From assembly GCA_014584635.1 (NCBI GenBank), contig JACTML010000201.1:1-5712 (forward strand): a stretch of DNA of 5,712 nucleotides, given 5' to 3'. How positions within the stretch are numbered: position 1 is the first letter of the stretch; each line of letters begins with the position of its first letter. Under the pieces are notes generated by a model that saw only the letters and a list, made by a program, of their open reading frames with translations, had not been told where the DNA came from and ran no database searches. This stretch comes from Nitrosomonas eutropha. GTDB taxonomy: Bacteria > Pseudomonadota > Gammaproteobacteria > Burkholderiales > Nitrosomonadaceae. Positions 1 through 5,520 of the stretch are shown in pieces. The translations under genes were made by a program, and so were the position numbers.

Positions 1-65
1 TGTATTGCAAAGGATTGCTTGATATTGATTCCATTGACGATTGTTTGGGTATCCGGGGCAGCCAT
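1..65 (-). CDS. N-terminal fragment of a leftward gene, possibly OsmC-family (partial, runs off left edge)
   Basis: Reading leftward from the ATG at 65-63, an open frame encodes 21 residues beginning MAAPDTQTIVNGINIKQ and leaves the window without a stop. A GGAG ribosome binding site lies 8 bases upstream of the ATG, and a sigma70-like promoter lies further upstream, so this start looks real. The pattern TxVNGxNxxQ resembles the N-terminus of some OsmC-family peroxide-reductase-like proteins, which begin with a short segment of this type before the OsmC fold. Only 21 residues are visible and none of the OsmC catalytic cysteines are in view, so the family name is a guess. That a protein-coding gene starts here is more secure than its identity. 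Confidence 0.42.
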   Translation of the reverse strand, partial: MAAPDTQTIVNGINIKQSFAI

Positions 66-73
66 TGTTAAAT

Positions 74-77
74 CTCC
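74..77 (-). promoter_or_regulatory. Ribosome binding site of the leftward gene starting at 65
   Basis: On the minus strand GGAG lies 8 bases before the ATG at 65. This is good Shine-Dalgarno spacing and is the main support for choosing that start. Confidence 0.5.
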
Positions 78-141
78 AGGTAGCATGTTGCAGTCAAAAG
101 AAGCAGATCAAAAGTAGACTGTTCGTTCTCTTTATGGCCGG

Positions 142-170
142 ATGATATACCGGGAATAATCGAATGACAA
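142..170 (-). promoter_or_regulatory. Candidate sigma70 promoter for the leftward gene at the left edge
   Basis: On the minus strand a TTGTCA box (170-165, one mismatch to TTGACA) is followed after exactly 17 bases by TATCAT (147-142, one mismatch to TATAAT). Transcription would start near 135, giving a leader of about 70 bases before the ATG at 65. The spacing and box quality are good, but this is a pattern match only. No operator or riboswitch-like structure is evident in the leader. Confidence 0.4.
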
Positions 171-240
171 GGCCGAAAAGGTCGTGGGGAGAACTATAAG
201 CTAAGCAGGAATATATAATCCGATAGCAAGCAGACGGTTT

Positions 241-484
241 TTATTGGCTTGCAGATTTTGGGTTATGGTTTCTGGACAGACAGATCTGGCTATAGACGAG
301 CGCGACTGTACGCACTGACAGTTGGCTGCGATGCAGATCACGCGTGGTGAAGCCTCCCAGCCCCACTGGTTCTTGAGCTCGTCGAAGGTGTTCTCCGCAT
401 CAGCCCGGTTGCGGTAGAGCTGGCCGAATGTTCGTTGCCCGGTTTGACCCCGACCTCCATTACCAGATGCAGCCTGACCATCAG
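241..484 (-). pseudogene. C-terminal fragments of IS1380-like transposase with deletion and frameshifts
   Basis: Reading leftward from 484, the frame gives LMVRLHLVMEVGVKPGNEHSA, which directly follows the RPSHxYHTYL region in IS1380-type transposases. At about 420-425 it jumps, with a one-base frame change, to QLYRNRADAENTFDELKNQWGW, the conserved block carrying the catalytic Glu near the C-terminus. Roughly 200 residues that normally separate these blocks are gone. A second one-base loss near 356-358 turns the expected WGWGGFTTRDL into WGWEASPR. In the shifted frame GGFTTRDLHRSQLSVRTVALVY continues and then deviates, ending at a TAA at 243-241. The usual ~80-100 C-terminal residues are not recognisable. 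Confidence 0.72.
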
Positions 485-650
485 GTTTGCCGTTGAATGT
501 GAGCCCGAATACGCCAAGTAAGGCCGATGTGCCGTGGATTCTGGATATCGACACGAAGATCAAACCGCTCTACGGCAAGCAGGAAGGCGCGGTAGTATCG
601 TATAACCCGAAGAAGCCAGGTCGACCTTCGCATAGTTACACACCTACCTG
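481..650 (+). pseudogene. Inverted central fragment of IS1380-like transposase
   Basis: In the + frame through 541 the translation reads WILDIDTKIKPLYGKQEG, then AVVSYNPKKPGRPSHSY. This is the first-aspartate region of an IS1380-type DDE transposase. In-frame sequence without stops extends upstream to at least 481 (SGLPLNVSPNTPSKADVP), although its homology is less certain. Near 630-640 the expected HTYL appears one base out of frame (TAC-ACA-CCT instead of TAC-CAC-ACC), so a base has been lost and the frame stops at once. The fragment has no start codon or stop of its own and lies opposite to the rest of the element. It is debris, not a gene. Confidence 0.72.
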
Positions 651-713
651 AGACCTGCCAGCATTTCGGCCGCACTGCATGTCTTCAACTGCGGTTTTAA
701 GAATAATATAACA

Positions 714-1061
714 ATGACGCCGATTTTTCTTGTTGCTTGGGGTGGTGCCATGGGCTCCGTCTTTCGTTATTTGCTATCCGGCTGGGTGCTTCACCATGCG
801 GTGGGATGGAAGTTTCCTCCTGGTACTTTCGTGGTAAATATCGTCGGCTGCCTTGTCATTGGAATCCTGAGCAGGCTCGTTGTGAAGCATAATTACTTTT
901 TTTCAGCGGATACTCGTCTGTTTCTTTTCACTGGTGGTATCGGGGATACCATGTTTTCTGTATTCGGACTGGAAACTTTTTATCTGTTGCGCAGGGATGA
1001 AGTGCTGGTAGCTGGCAGTTACATCATTTCCAGCATCATTGTTGGCCTGATTGCTTTGTGA
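714..1061 (+). CDS. crcB: CrcB/Fluc-type fluoride channel protein (divergent, short)
   Basis: CrcB/Fluc proteins are four-helix inner-membrane proteins that form antiparallel dimers and let fluoride leave the cytoplasm. The 115-residue product shows family landmarks: the N-terminal GG-x-G-x-V-x-RY pattern (residues 10-19), the PPGTFVVN motif (35-42) with the pore Asn42, and a third helix with FSVF (81-84) retaining both Phe residues of the fluoride-coordinating phenylalanine box. Hydrophobic segments fall at about 3-24, 36-56, 67-92 and 97-115. Oddities: the usual TGxxGGxTTFS sequence is TGGIGDTMFS (73-82), one residue shorter with GG changed to GD and TT to TM, and the C-terminus stops about 8-12 residues early. 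The start at 714 gives a normal CrcB N-terminus, although only a weak AAGA precedes it. No crcB-motif fluoride riboswitch is seen upstream, where the IS remnant ends. The gene may be impaired or specialised. Confidence 0.85.
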   Translation: MTPIFLVAWGGAMGSVFRYLLSGWVLHHAVGWKFPPGTFVVNIVGCLVIGILSRLVVKHNYFFSADTRLFLFTGGIGDTMFSVFGLETFYLLRRDEVLVAGSYIISSIIVGLIAL

Positions 1062-1141
1062 TTCGGATTCAGTGCTATCTCTACCTGGGGCTAAAGTGAT
1101 ACCGGATAAGGTGCTTTGGCTGAGGGATGGCAGTGTCAGGT

Positions 1142-1168
1142 GGCAGGAATGCCTCTCATTTGTTTTTT
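1142..1168 (+). terminator. Weak candidate terminator after crcB
   Basis: A short GGCA/TGCC hairpin (1142-1145 with 1150-1153, loop GGAA) is followed about 10 bases later by a run of six T (1163-1168). The stem is short and the distance to the T run is longer than usual, so this may be chance. If it does not work, crcB and the SNF2 gene could be co-transcribed across the 124-bp spacer. I saw no good sigma70 promoter in that spacer. Confidence 0.2.
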
Positions 1169-1185
1169 AAATAGTTAGTTGATCA

Positions 1186-4100
1186 ATGATGACGGCACAT
1201 AGAGGCTATGGACAAACCTGGTGGGGGGCGCAGTGGCTTAATTCGCTTTCACAAATCGATTGTGACAACCGTTTGCCACGCGGGCGAAGTTATGCCAATA
1301 AAGGGGCCGTCACAAAAATTGAGATTCAGCATGGAAAAATTCGTGCCAGGGTAAAGGGCTCCTATCCACAACCCTACAGTGTGCAGATCGAAGTGCCACC
1401 GATACCTCGGCAGCAGGCCAAAGCATTACTGGATGTGCTGGCGCACGATCCTGTCATTATCTCGAAGATGCTTAACCGAGAGCTTGATCCTGCCGTTCTG
1501 GCACAAGCGAACAAGCTCGGAATCGATATTTTCCCGACACGCTGGAGTGATTTTTCCATGCGTTGTTCCTGCCCGGACTGGGCGGTTCCCTGCAAGCACC
1601 TGGCAGCGGTGATTTATCTGATCAGTCGGGAAATCGACGGCAATCCCTTTATGGTGTTTTCGTTGAAGGGTATCGATCTGATTCAGGAACTCAGAGCTCG
1701 TCATATTTCGATTGAACATGAAGCGAAAGCGACGCTACCGATAGTGGATAGCTTGCTGGATCAGGCACATCGGCATACGACATCGATTCCGGATACCATC
1801 AACCCGGAGGAGGATTACAGCACACTCGATTATTCCATTTTGCCTGATCTTGCTGCTTCCCTGGTGAGCGTATTGCCGGCAAGCCCTGCTTTTTTTCAGT
1901 CAGGTGATTTTCGTACTGTCTATGAAAAGGTGATGAAACGGGTGGTCAAACAAGCCCGACTTGCGCTGAAATCCGCCACAGAAACGAATAATGTGATACC
2001 GGCCTCTGCAGATACACCGCACATCGTACTGGATCGCGCGTATCAACCTGCGCTTACCGGACTGGCGGGGTTGACACGCTGGTCGGATTGGGTGGCTGTT
2101 CTGCAACAGCTTACTGAAGCTGATTTACCGGATCTTCAGCCGGAAGTCGCAGCGTTGTACCATGTGCGCATGGCCAATCTGCATTTGCTGGCACAGGGCG
2201 CAGTCGTGCCGCAAATATTCGATGTGGATCGATCGGAAGTAGGTTTACGCTGGCTGCCAGCGATGCTGGATCAGACAGTGAGCGCCCTGATCGGCCGGTT
2301 GGCGGTATTGTTGCCATCAGGATTACTGGCATATTTCAATGGTGAGCAGGAAGCCGATCTTTTCGGCGAAGTGCAGGCCATCGCGTTATGCAGTCTGTTT
2401 CTGAATGAGTTTATCCGCTACTGGAGTGATGCCAGTAGTGAGAAACTGCATGGCAATAAATCGTTCGGTCTGTTTTTTGGCTGTGGCCGTGCTCGATTTG
2501 ATGGGCCCGGTGAAGGGGAAACCGGTACCGGCATACAGCTGTGGCTGTCACGTTTTCATATTGGCCGGCAGGCTTATGTACCGGTATTGCAACTGGCGGA
2601 AGAGGGTGTCGGATTTTGTCTGTCGCTGGGTGTCGTGGCACGTGACCAGCCATTGCAGGAACCGGTACCATTTGCCCGTTTGCTTAAGGATGATGCATGG
2701 CAGGCACACCGCTACGGGGTGTTGCAAACGGTGTCCTTGCTGGCAGAATTTTTTCCGGCCTTCAACGACTATCTCAGTGCTGGCGCTGCTGCGTCGATAG
2801 CATTGAGTGCTGAGACCCTGCCCGCATTTCTGTTCGATACATTACCGGTTATCCGGTTGCTTGGGATACGCGCACTCCTGCCCAGGGCACTGGATTACAT
2901 ACTGCGGCCACGTTTGTCGATGAAGCTGTCAGGGAAAAATATCGGGAGTAGCGGTTATCTCAATGCGGAGGATATCCTCGGTTTTGACTGGATCGTGGCG
3001 ATCGGCAATACCCACCTGACCAGAGCCGAGTTTGAGGAACTGGTTGAAGCAGCTCACGGTATCGTGCGTTTCAGAGGTGAATATGTGTATCTCGAGCCCG
3101 CTGATATTGAGCAATTGCGCCTGCAACTGGAGAAACCGCCGCCTACTACTTCAGCCGAGTTATTGCGCATCGCCCTGAGCGAGGAATATCTCGGTACACC
3201 AGTCTCGCTGGATGCAAAAGCACGTGACATTATCCGTGAGCTCACCGAAATCGGCAGTGTGCCGCTGCCTGATGCACTCAACGCTTCTCTGCGGCCTTAT
3301 CAGGAACGCGGTTATGCCTGGCTGTATCGCAATATTCGTGCCGGGTTCGGCAGCGTCATCGCTGATGATATGGGACTGGGCAAGACACTTCAGGTGATCG
3401 TTACCCTGCTTAAACTCAAAGAAGAAGGGAGCCTGAACGAGGCAAAAGCACTGGTGATCGTACCGACCAGCCTGTTGACCAACTGGACGAAAGAGATCAC
3501 ACGGTTTGCACCCACATTGACCGTGGGCATTTTTCATGGGAAAGAACGCGCACTGGAAAAAGGACGTCCGGATGTGTTGCTAACGACCTACGGCATGGTA
3601 CGTACCGATCTGCCCAAGCTCAAGAAGCAGACCTGGCGCATCGTCATCGTTGATGAGGCGCAGAACATCAAAAATTCTGCTGCTGCACAGACCAGGGCCG
3701 TTAAATCCATCCCTGCACCTGCCTTTGTCGCCTTGACGGGTACGCCTGTCGAAAACAGGCTGGCTGAATACTGGAGCATCATGGATTTTGCCAATCGTGG
3801 ATTTCTGGGTAATCTCACGCGTTTCACCAGAGAGTTTGCGGTCCCGATACAACAACACCATGACCAGCAGGTCGTCCAGCGCTTTAAGCGTGTCACCAGC
3901 CCGTTTCTGCTGCGGCGGCTTAAATCGGACAAAAGTATCATCAGCGATTTGCCGGATAAAATTGAACAGAATCAATACTGTGAACTGACGAAAAAACAGG
4001 CCGCATTGTACGAGTCTGTCGTGCGTGAAGCTTTGCGAGTGATCGATGGCGAATCTGATACCTTCAAACGTCAAGGATTGGTACTGCAGATGATCATGGC

Positions 4101-4686
4101 CTTGAAACAGATTTGTAATCATCCTGTACAGTACCTTAAAACAGGAAAAATCGATGCCAGTTTGTCCGGTAAAGCGGAATTGTTTCTTGATCTGCTCGAA
4201 CCTGTCTTTGCCGCCCATGAAAAAGTGCTGGTGTTTACGCAATTTCGTGAAGCCGGCGAGTTGCTGTCGGCATGGATCAGAATGCGGTTCGGACGTGAGC
4301 CACAATTTTTACATGGTGGCGTTACACGGAAAGCACGCGATATCATGGTGGAACGGTTTCAGAATGATCGTACTGAGCGGGTTTTTCTGCTATCGTTGAA
4401 AGCAGGCGGTACCGGCCTCAACCTGACAGCCGCTGCCAATGTGATCCACTTCGACCTCTGGTGGAATCCTGCAGTTGAAGCACAGGCGACAGATCGGGCC
4501 TATCGTATCGGTCAGCAACATAACGTCCAGGTACATCGTCTGATTACCCGTGCCACATTCGAGGAACGCATCAACGACATGATCCAGTCCAAACGTAATC
4601 TGGCAGATATGACTGTAGATATCGGGGAAAAATGGATCGGAAATCTGAGTGATGCAGAACTGAAAGATGTGTTTAGTCTGGGGTAA
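1186..4686 (+). CDS. SWIM zinc-finger SNF2-family helicase-like ATPase
   Basis: A 1166-residue cytoplasmic DNA-dependent ATPase of the bacterial SNF2/RapA superfamily, expected to move along duplex DNA or displace bound protein. A TWWG motif sits at 11-14. A SWIM zinc finger follows with CxC-x6-CxH ligands Cys127, Cys129, Cys136 and His138. About 500 residues (160-690) show no motif I can name; similar proteins have a SNF2-associated domain here. The ATPase core begins at LRPYQ (702-706), with Walker A DDMGLGKT (Lys733), motif Ia LVIVPTS, Walker B DEAQ (823-826) and motif III LTGTP (850-854). The second RecA-like domain has KVLVFTQF (1013-1020), SLKAGGTGLNL (1070-1080) and DRAYRIGQ with arginine fingers Arg1104 and Arg1107. 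Every key residue is present, so the enzyme should be active. The start is bounded by an in-frame TGA at 1180; the ATG at 1189 is an alternative. No Shine-Dalgarno sequence is visible. The cellular role is unknown. Confidence 0.95.
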   Translation: MMTAHRGYGQTWWGAQWLNSLSQIDCDNRLPRGRSYANKGAVTKIEIQHGKIRARVKGSYPQPYSVQIEVPPIPRQQAKALLDVLAHDPVIISKMLNRELDPAVLAQANKLGIDIFPTRWSDFSMRCSCPDWAVPCKHLAAVIYLISREIDGNPFMVFSLKGIDLIQELRARHISIEHEAKATLPIVDSLLDQAHRHTTSIPDTINPEEDYSTLDYSILPDLAASLVSVLPASPAFFQSGDFRTVYEKVMKRVVKQARLALKSATETNNVIPASADTPHIVLDRAYQPALTGLAGLTRWSDWVAVLQQLTEADLPDLQPEVAALYHVRMANLHLLAQGAVVPQIFDVDRSEVGLRWLPAMLDQTVSALIGRLAVLLPSGLLAYFNGEQEADLFGEVQAIALCSLFLNEFIRYWSDASSEKLHGNKSFGLFFGCGRARFDGPGEGETGTGIQLWLSRFHIGRQAYVPVLQLAEEGVGFCLSLGVVARDQPLQEPVPFARLLKDDAWQAHRYGVLQTVSLLAEFFPAFNDYLSAGAAASIALSAETLPAFLFDTLPVIRLLGIRALLPRALDYILRPRLSMKLSGKNIGSSGYLNAEDILGFDWIVAIGNTHLTRAEFEELVEAAHGIVRFRGEYVYLEPADIEQLRLQLEKPPPTTSAELLRIALSEEYLGTPVSLDAKARDIIRELTEIGSVPLPDALNASLRPYQERGYAWLYRNIRAGFGSVIADDMGLGKTLQVIVTLLKLKEEGSLNEAKALVIVPTSLLTNWTKEITRFAPTLTVGIFHGKERALEKGRPDVLLTTYGMVRTDLPKLKKQTWRIVIVDEAQNIKNSAAAQTRAVKSIPAPAFVALTGTPVENRLAEYWSIMDFANRGFLGNLTRFTREFAVPIQQHHDQQVVQRFKRVTSPFLLRRLKSDKSIISDLPDKIEQNQYCELTKKQAALYESVVREALRVIDGESDTFKRQGLVLQMIMALKQICNHPVQYLKTGKIDASLSGKAELFLDLLEPVFAAHEKVLVFTQFREAGELLSAWIRMRFGREPQFLHGGVTRKARDIMVERFQNDRTERVFLLSLKAGGTGLNLTAAANVIHFDLWWNPAVEAQATDRAYRIGQQHNVQVHRLITRATFEERINDMIQSKRNLADMTVDIGEKWIGNLSDAELKDVFSLG

Positions 4687-4688
4687 GC

Positions 4689-4720
4689 AAAAAAAATCTG
4701 GAAAAAAATTAATCTTCCAG
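4689..4720 (-). terminator. Candidate rho-independent terminator on the minus strand, between tnpC remnant and SNF2 3' end
   Basis: On the minus strand CTGGAA (4720-4715) pairs with TTCCAG (4703-4698). Two further inner pairs, one of them G-U, give an 8-bp stem with a 7-base loop. After one A follow eight T (4696-4689). The geometry fits an intrinsic terminator for leftward transcripts coming out of the IS66/decarboxylase debris, and it would shield the SNF2 gene from antisense reading. The stem has only three G-C pairs, so it would be weak. On the + strand there is no T run after the stem, so it is not a terminator for the SNF2 gene. Confidence 0.38.
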
Positions 4721-4724
4721 GTTG

Positions 4725-5224
4725 GTGACACTTTGGGGCAGGCAAGAATCGGGCGGGCATGACGCTCAACCGTAAAAGTGCCAGGGGTGTAATCCAGCTT
4801 TTCGCTGATTTCATTACGCACAAACGTTAACCGGCAGCCACAGGGGCAGTTCTCATCGTGGGGTTCGTGACGGATCTCGATGCGTGGCAATTGCGGTGGT
4901 AACGCTGCCCGTTTGAGTGGATTGGGTTGACTGACAGAGTCAGGTTCGGGGAAGAGGGCCGCAAGCTGCGTCTCGATCTCGGTATCCTCGTCAACAGCTT
5001 CTTCCAGCAGGCTGCCCTGCGCACCAGGCAGTAACTGTTCACCGCGCTTGCCAAACCGGAAACGGCGCAGTACTGCAATTTCGAAGGTCAGCTTCTTATT
5101 CAGTGTCTTGCTCAGTACCAGCTCCCGGTCTTTGTCCTGAAGCGTTACCAATGAGATTGGCTGCCAGCACCCGCAGTTCACCAGCATCCATAGATTGCAG
5201 TAATTGAAGTACCTCGCAAGTCAT
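4725..5224 (-). pseudogene. tnpC: IS66 transposase tnpC, N-terminal part only, frameshifted
   Basis: From the ATG at 5224 the frame gives MTCEVLQLLQSMDAGELRVL and continues to about 5145, where it shifts by one base into LQDKDRELVLSKTLNKKL and then FEIAVLRRFRFGKRGEQL, the leucine-rich region and RFGxxxEQL signature of IS66 TnpC N-termini. An acidic spacer follows, then LPRIEIRHEPHDENCPCGC (nt about 4834-4890), the IS66 zinc-binding segment with three Cys and two His, then ISEKLDYTPGTFTVERHARP and the start of the next cysteine region (ACPKC, where the frame wavers). Similarity ends near 4730. The whole DDE catalytic domain, normally another ~350 residues, is gone; the frame only runs on as meaningless sequence antisense to the SNF2 gene. 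Other start codons (5191, 5187) exist, but 5224 sits closest to the tnpB stop. Confidence 0.8.
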
Positions 5225-5258
5225 GGTAGGAGTGTGCCATGAATCCAGATCATCCGTG

Positions 5259-5370
5259 TCAGATGCAGTCAATGATTGTAGATTTGCCCAAGCGCTGCCA
5301 CGGCAGACCCAATACCAGGGCATTGATCTGCTCTTCGGTCAAACGCATCCGCGTACCGACGGGTCCTGCC
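5259..5370 (-). pseudogene. tnpB: IS66 tnpB, C-terminal tail only
   Basis: Reading leftward, the last codons give MRLTEEQINALVLGLPWQRL and end at a TGA (5261-5259). The pattern LTxEQxxALVLGLPWQR is the C-terminal end of IS66 accessory protein TnpB, whose biochemical role is not well understood. Everything before about 5360 is absent: upstream sequence in this frame is out-of-frame decarboxylase. It stands directly before the tnpC remnant, as in complete IS66 elements. Confidence 0.7.
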
Positions 5371-5460
5371 CCCAATTTCCGTAGAGGCAAGCCGGTCAAG
5401 CTCAATGACTGTCTGATACAGCGCAGGTGCTGACTTACCAAGATTCACTCTTTCGGTCAT
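5269..5460 (-). pseudogene. Carboxymuconolactone decarboxylase (AhpD-like) gene, truncated after ~30 codons by IS66
   Basis: From the ATG at 5460 the leftward frame gives MTERVNLGKSAPALYQTVIE followed by LDRLASTEIG. This resembles the N-terminus of the carboxymuconolactone decarboxylase/AhpD-like family, small helical proteins often acting as alkylhydroperoxidases through a CxxC motif. A strong AAGGAGGT ribosome binding site stands just before it. After about residue 30 (near 5371) similarity stops and the frame runs through the IS66 tnpB tail in a different frame, ending at 5269. The family's CxxC active site, expected around residues 50-60, is missing. The 63-residue chimera is probably translated if a promoter remains but should have no peroxidase activity. 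Family assignment from 30 residues is moderately secure. Confidence 0.6.
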
Positions 5461-5463
5461 ACA

Positions 5464-5471
5464 ACCTCCTT
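5464..5471 (-). promoter_or_regulatory. Strong ribosome binding site of the truncated decarboxylase gene
   Basis: On the minus strand AAGGAGGT, a perfect Shine-Dalgarno sequence, lies 3 bases before the ATG at 5460 (GGAGG to ATG 4 bases). The spacing is slightly tight. It supports a formerly well-translated gene starting here and is the best ribosome binding site in the window. Confidence 0.65.
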
Positions 5472-5520
5472 ATGTTGCACGGATATAGCGGGGCTCATAT
5501 AGATTGATTATAATTTATAG

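Larger units (their letters stand above)
241..655 (-). mobile_element. Decayed and internally rearranged IS1380-like insertion sequence remnant
   Basis: Two pieces of one DDE transposase lie back to back. A central piece with the first catalytic Asp region reads on the + strand up to about 650. The following piece plus the C-terminal Glu region reads on the - strand from 484 leftward. Turning the block between about 482 and 650 around restores a continuous minus-strand transposase, so the original element was leftward and an internal segment inverted. About 200 codons expected between the two parts of the minus-strand piece are missing. No intact terminal inverted repeats or target duplication were recognised. 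The family is assigned from recalled IS1380-type sequences (LDID, KPLYGxQEGAVVxYNPKKPGRPSH, YRxRADAENxFDELKNQWGWGGF). The element is certainly non-functional. Confidence 0.75.
4725..5370 (-). mobile_element. IS66-family insertion sequence remnant, truncated at both ends
   Basis: The segment reads leftward as the last ~30 codons of an IS66 TnpB-like protein followed by the N-terminal part of the IS66 transposase TnpC, in the normal tnpB-tnpC order and with a 34-base gap. The upstream tnpA, most of tnpB, and all the catalytic DDE part of tnpC are missing, and tnpC also has a frameshift. No terminal inverted repeats were recognised. The left limit lies just beyond the SNF2 stop codon, and the right limit is fused to a broken carboxymuconolactone decarboxylase gene. 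The exact ends are estimates from where similarity to the expected proteins fades. Confidence 0.8.

Noticed and set aside
138..155. CCGG-N8-CCGG palindrome-like element as an operator
   Set aside because: CCGG is self-complementary and the 8-base centre is not symmetric; the overlap with the candidate -10 box is interesting but too weak to call.
600..713. Fluoride (crcB-motif) riboswitch ahead of crcB
   Set aside because: The conserved riboswitch core and its pseudoknot pairing were not visible by eye, and the space is largely IS debris.
2405..2800. A 131-codon + strand open frame within the SNF2 gene
   Set aside because: It is a shifted-frame shadow of the SNF2 coding sequence with no family resemblance.
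3580..4305. A 241-codon open frame on the minus strand
   Set aside because: It is antisense to the ATPase core of the SNF2 gene, whose motifs are all intact. The antisense product resembles nothing recognisable and has no ribosome binding site.
714..4686. crcB and the SNF2 gene as a two-gene defence or fluoride-response system
   Set aside because: Apart from same-strand adjacency across a 124-bp spacer with no clear shared promoter, nothing links their functions.
4390..4724. Continuation of the tnpC frame leftward past the IS66 remnant
   Set aside because: From about 4725 on, the translation no longer resembles IS66 and is simply antisense to the SNF2 3' end, so it is run-on and not coding.
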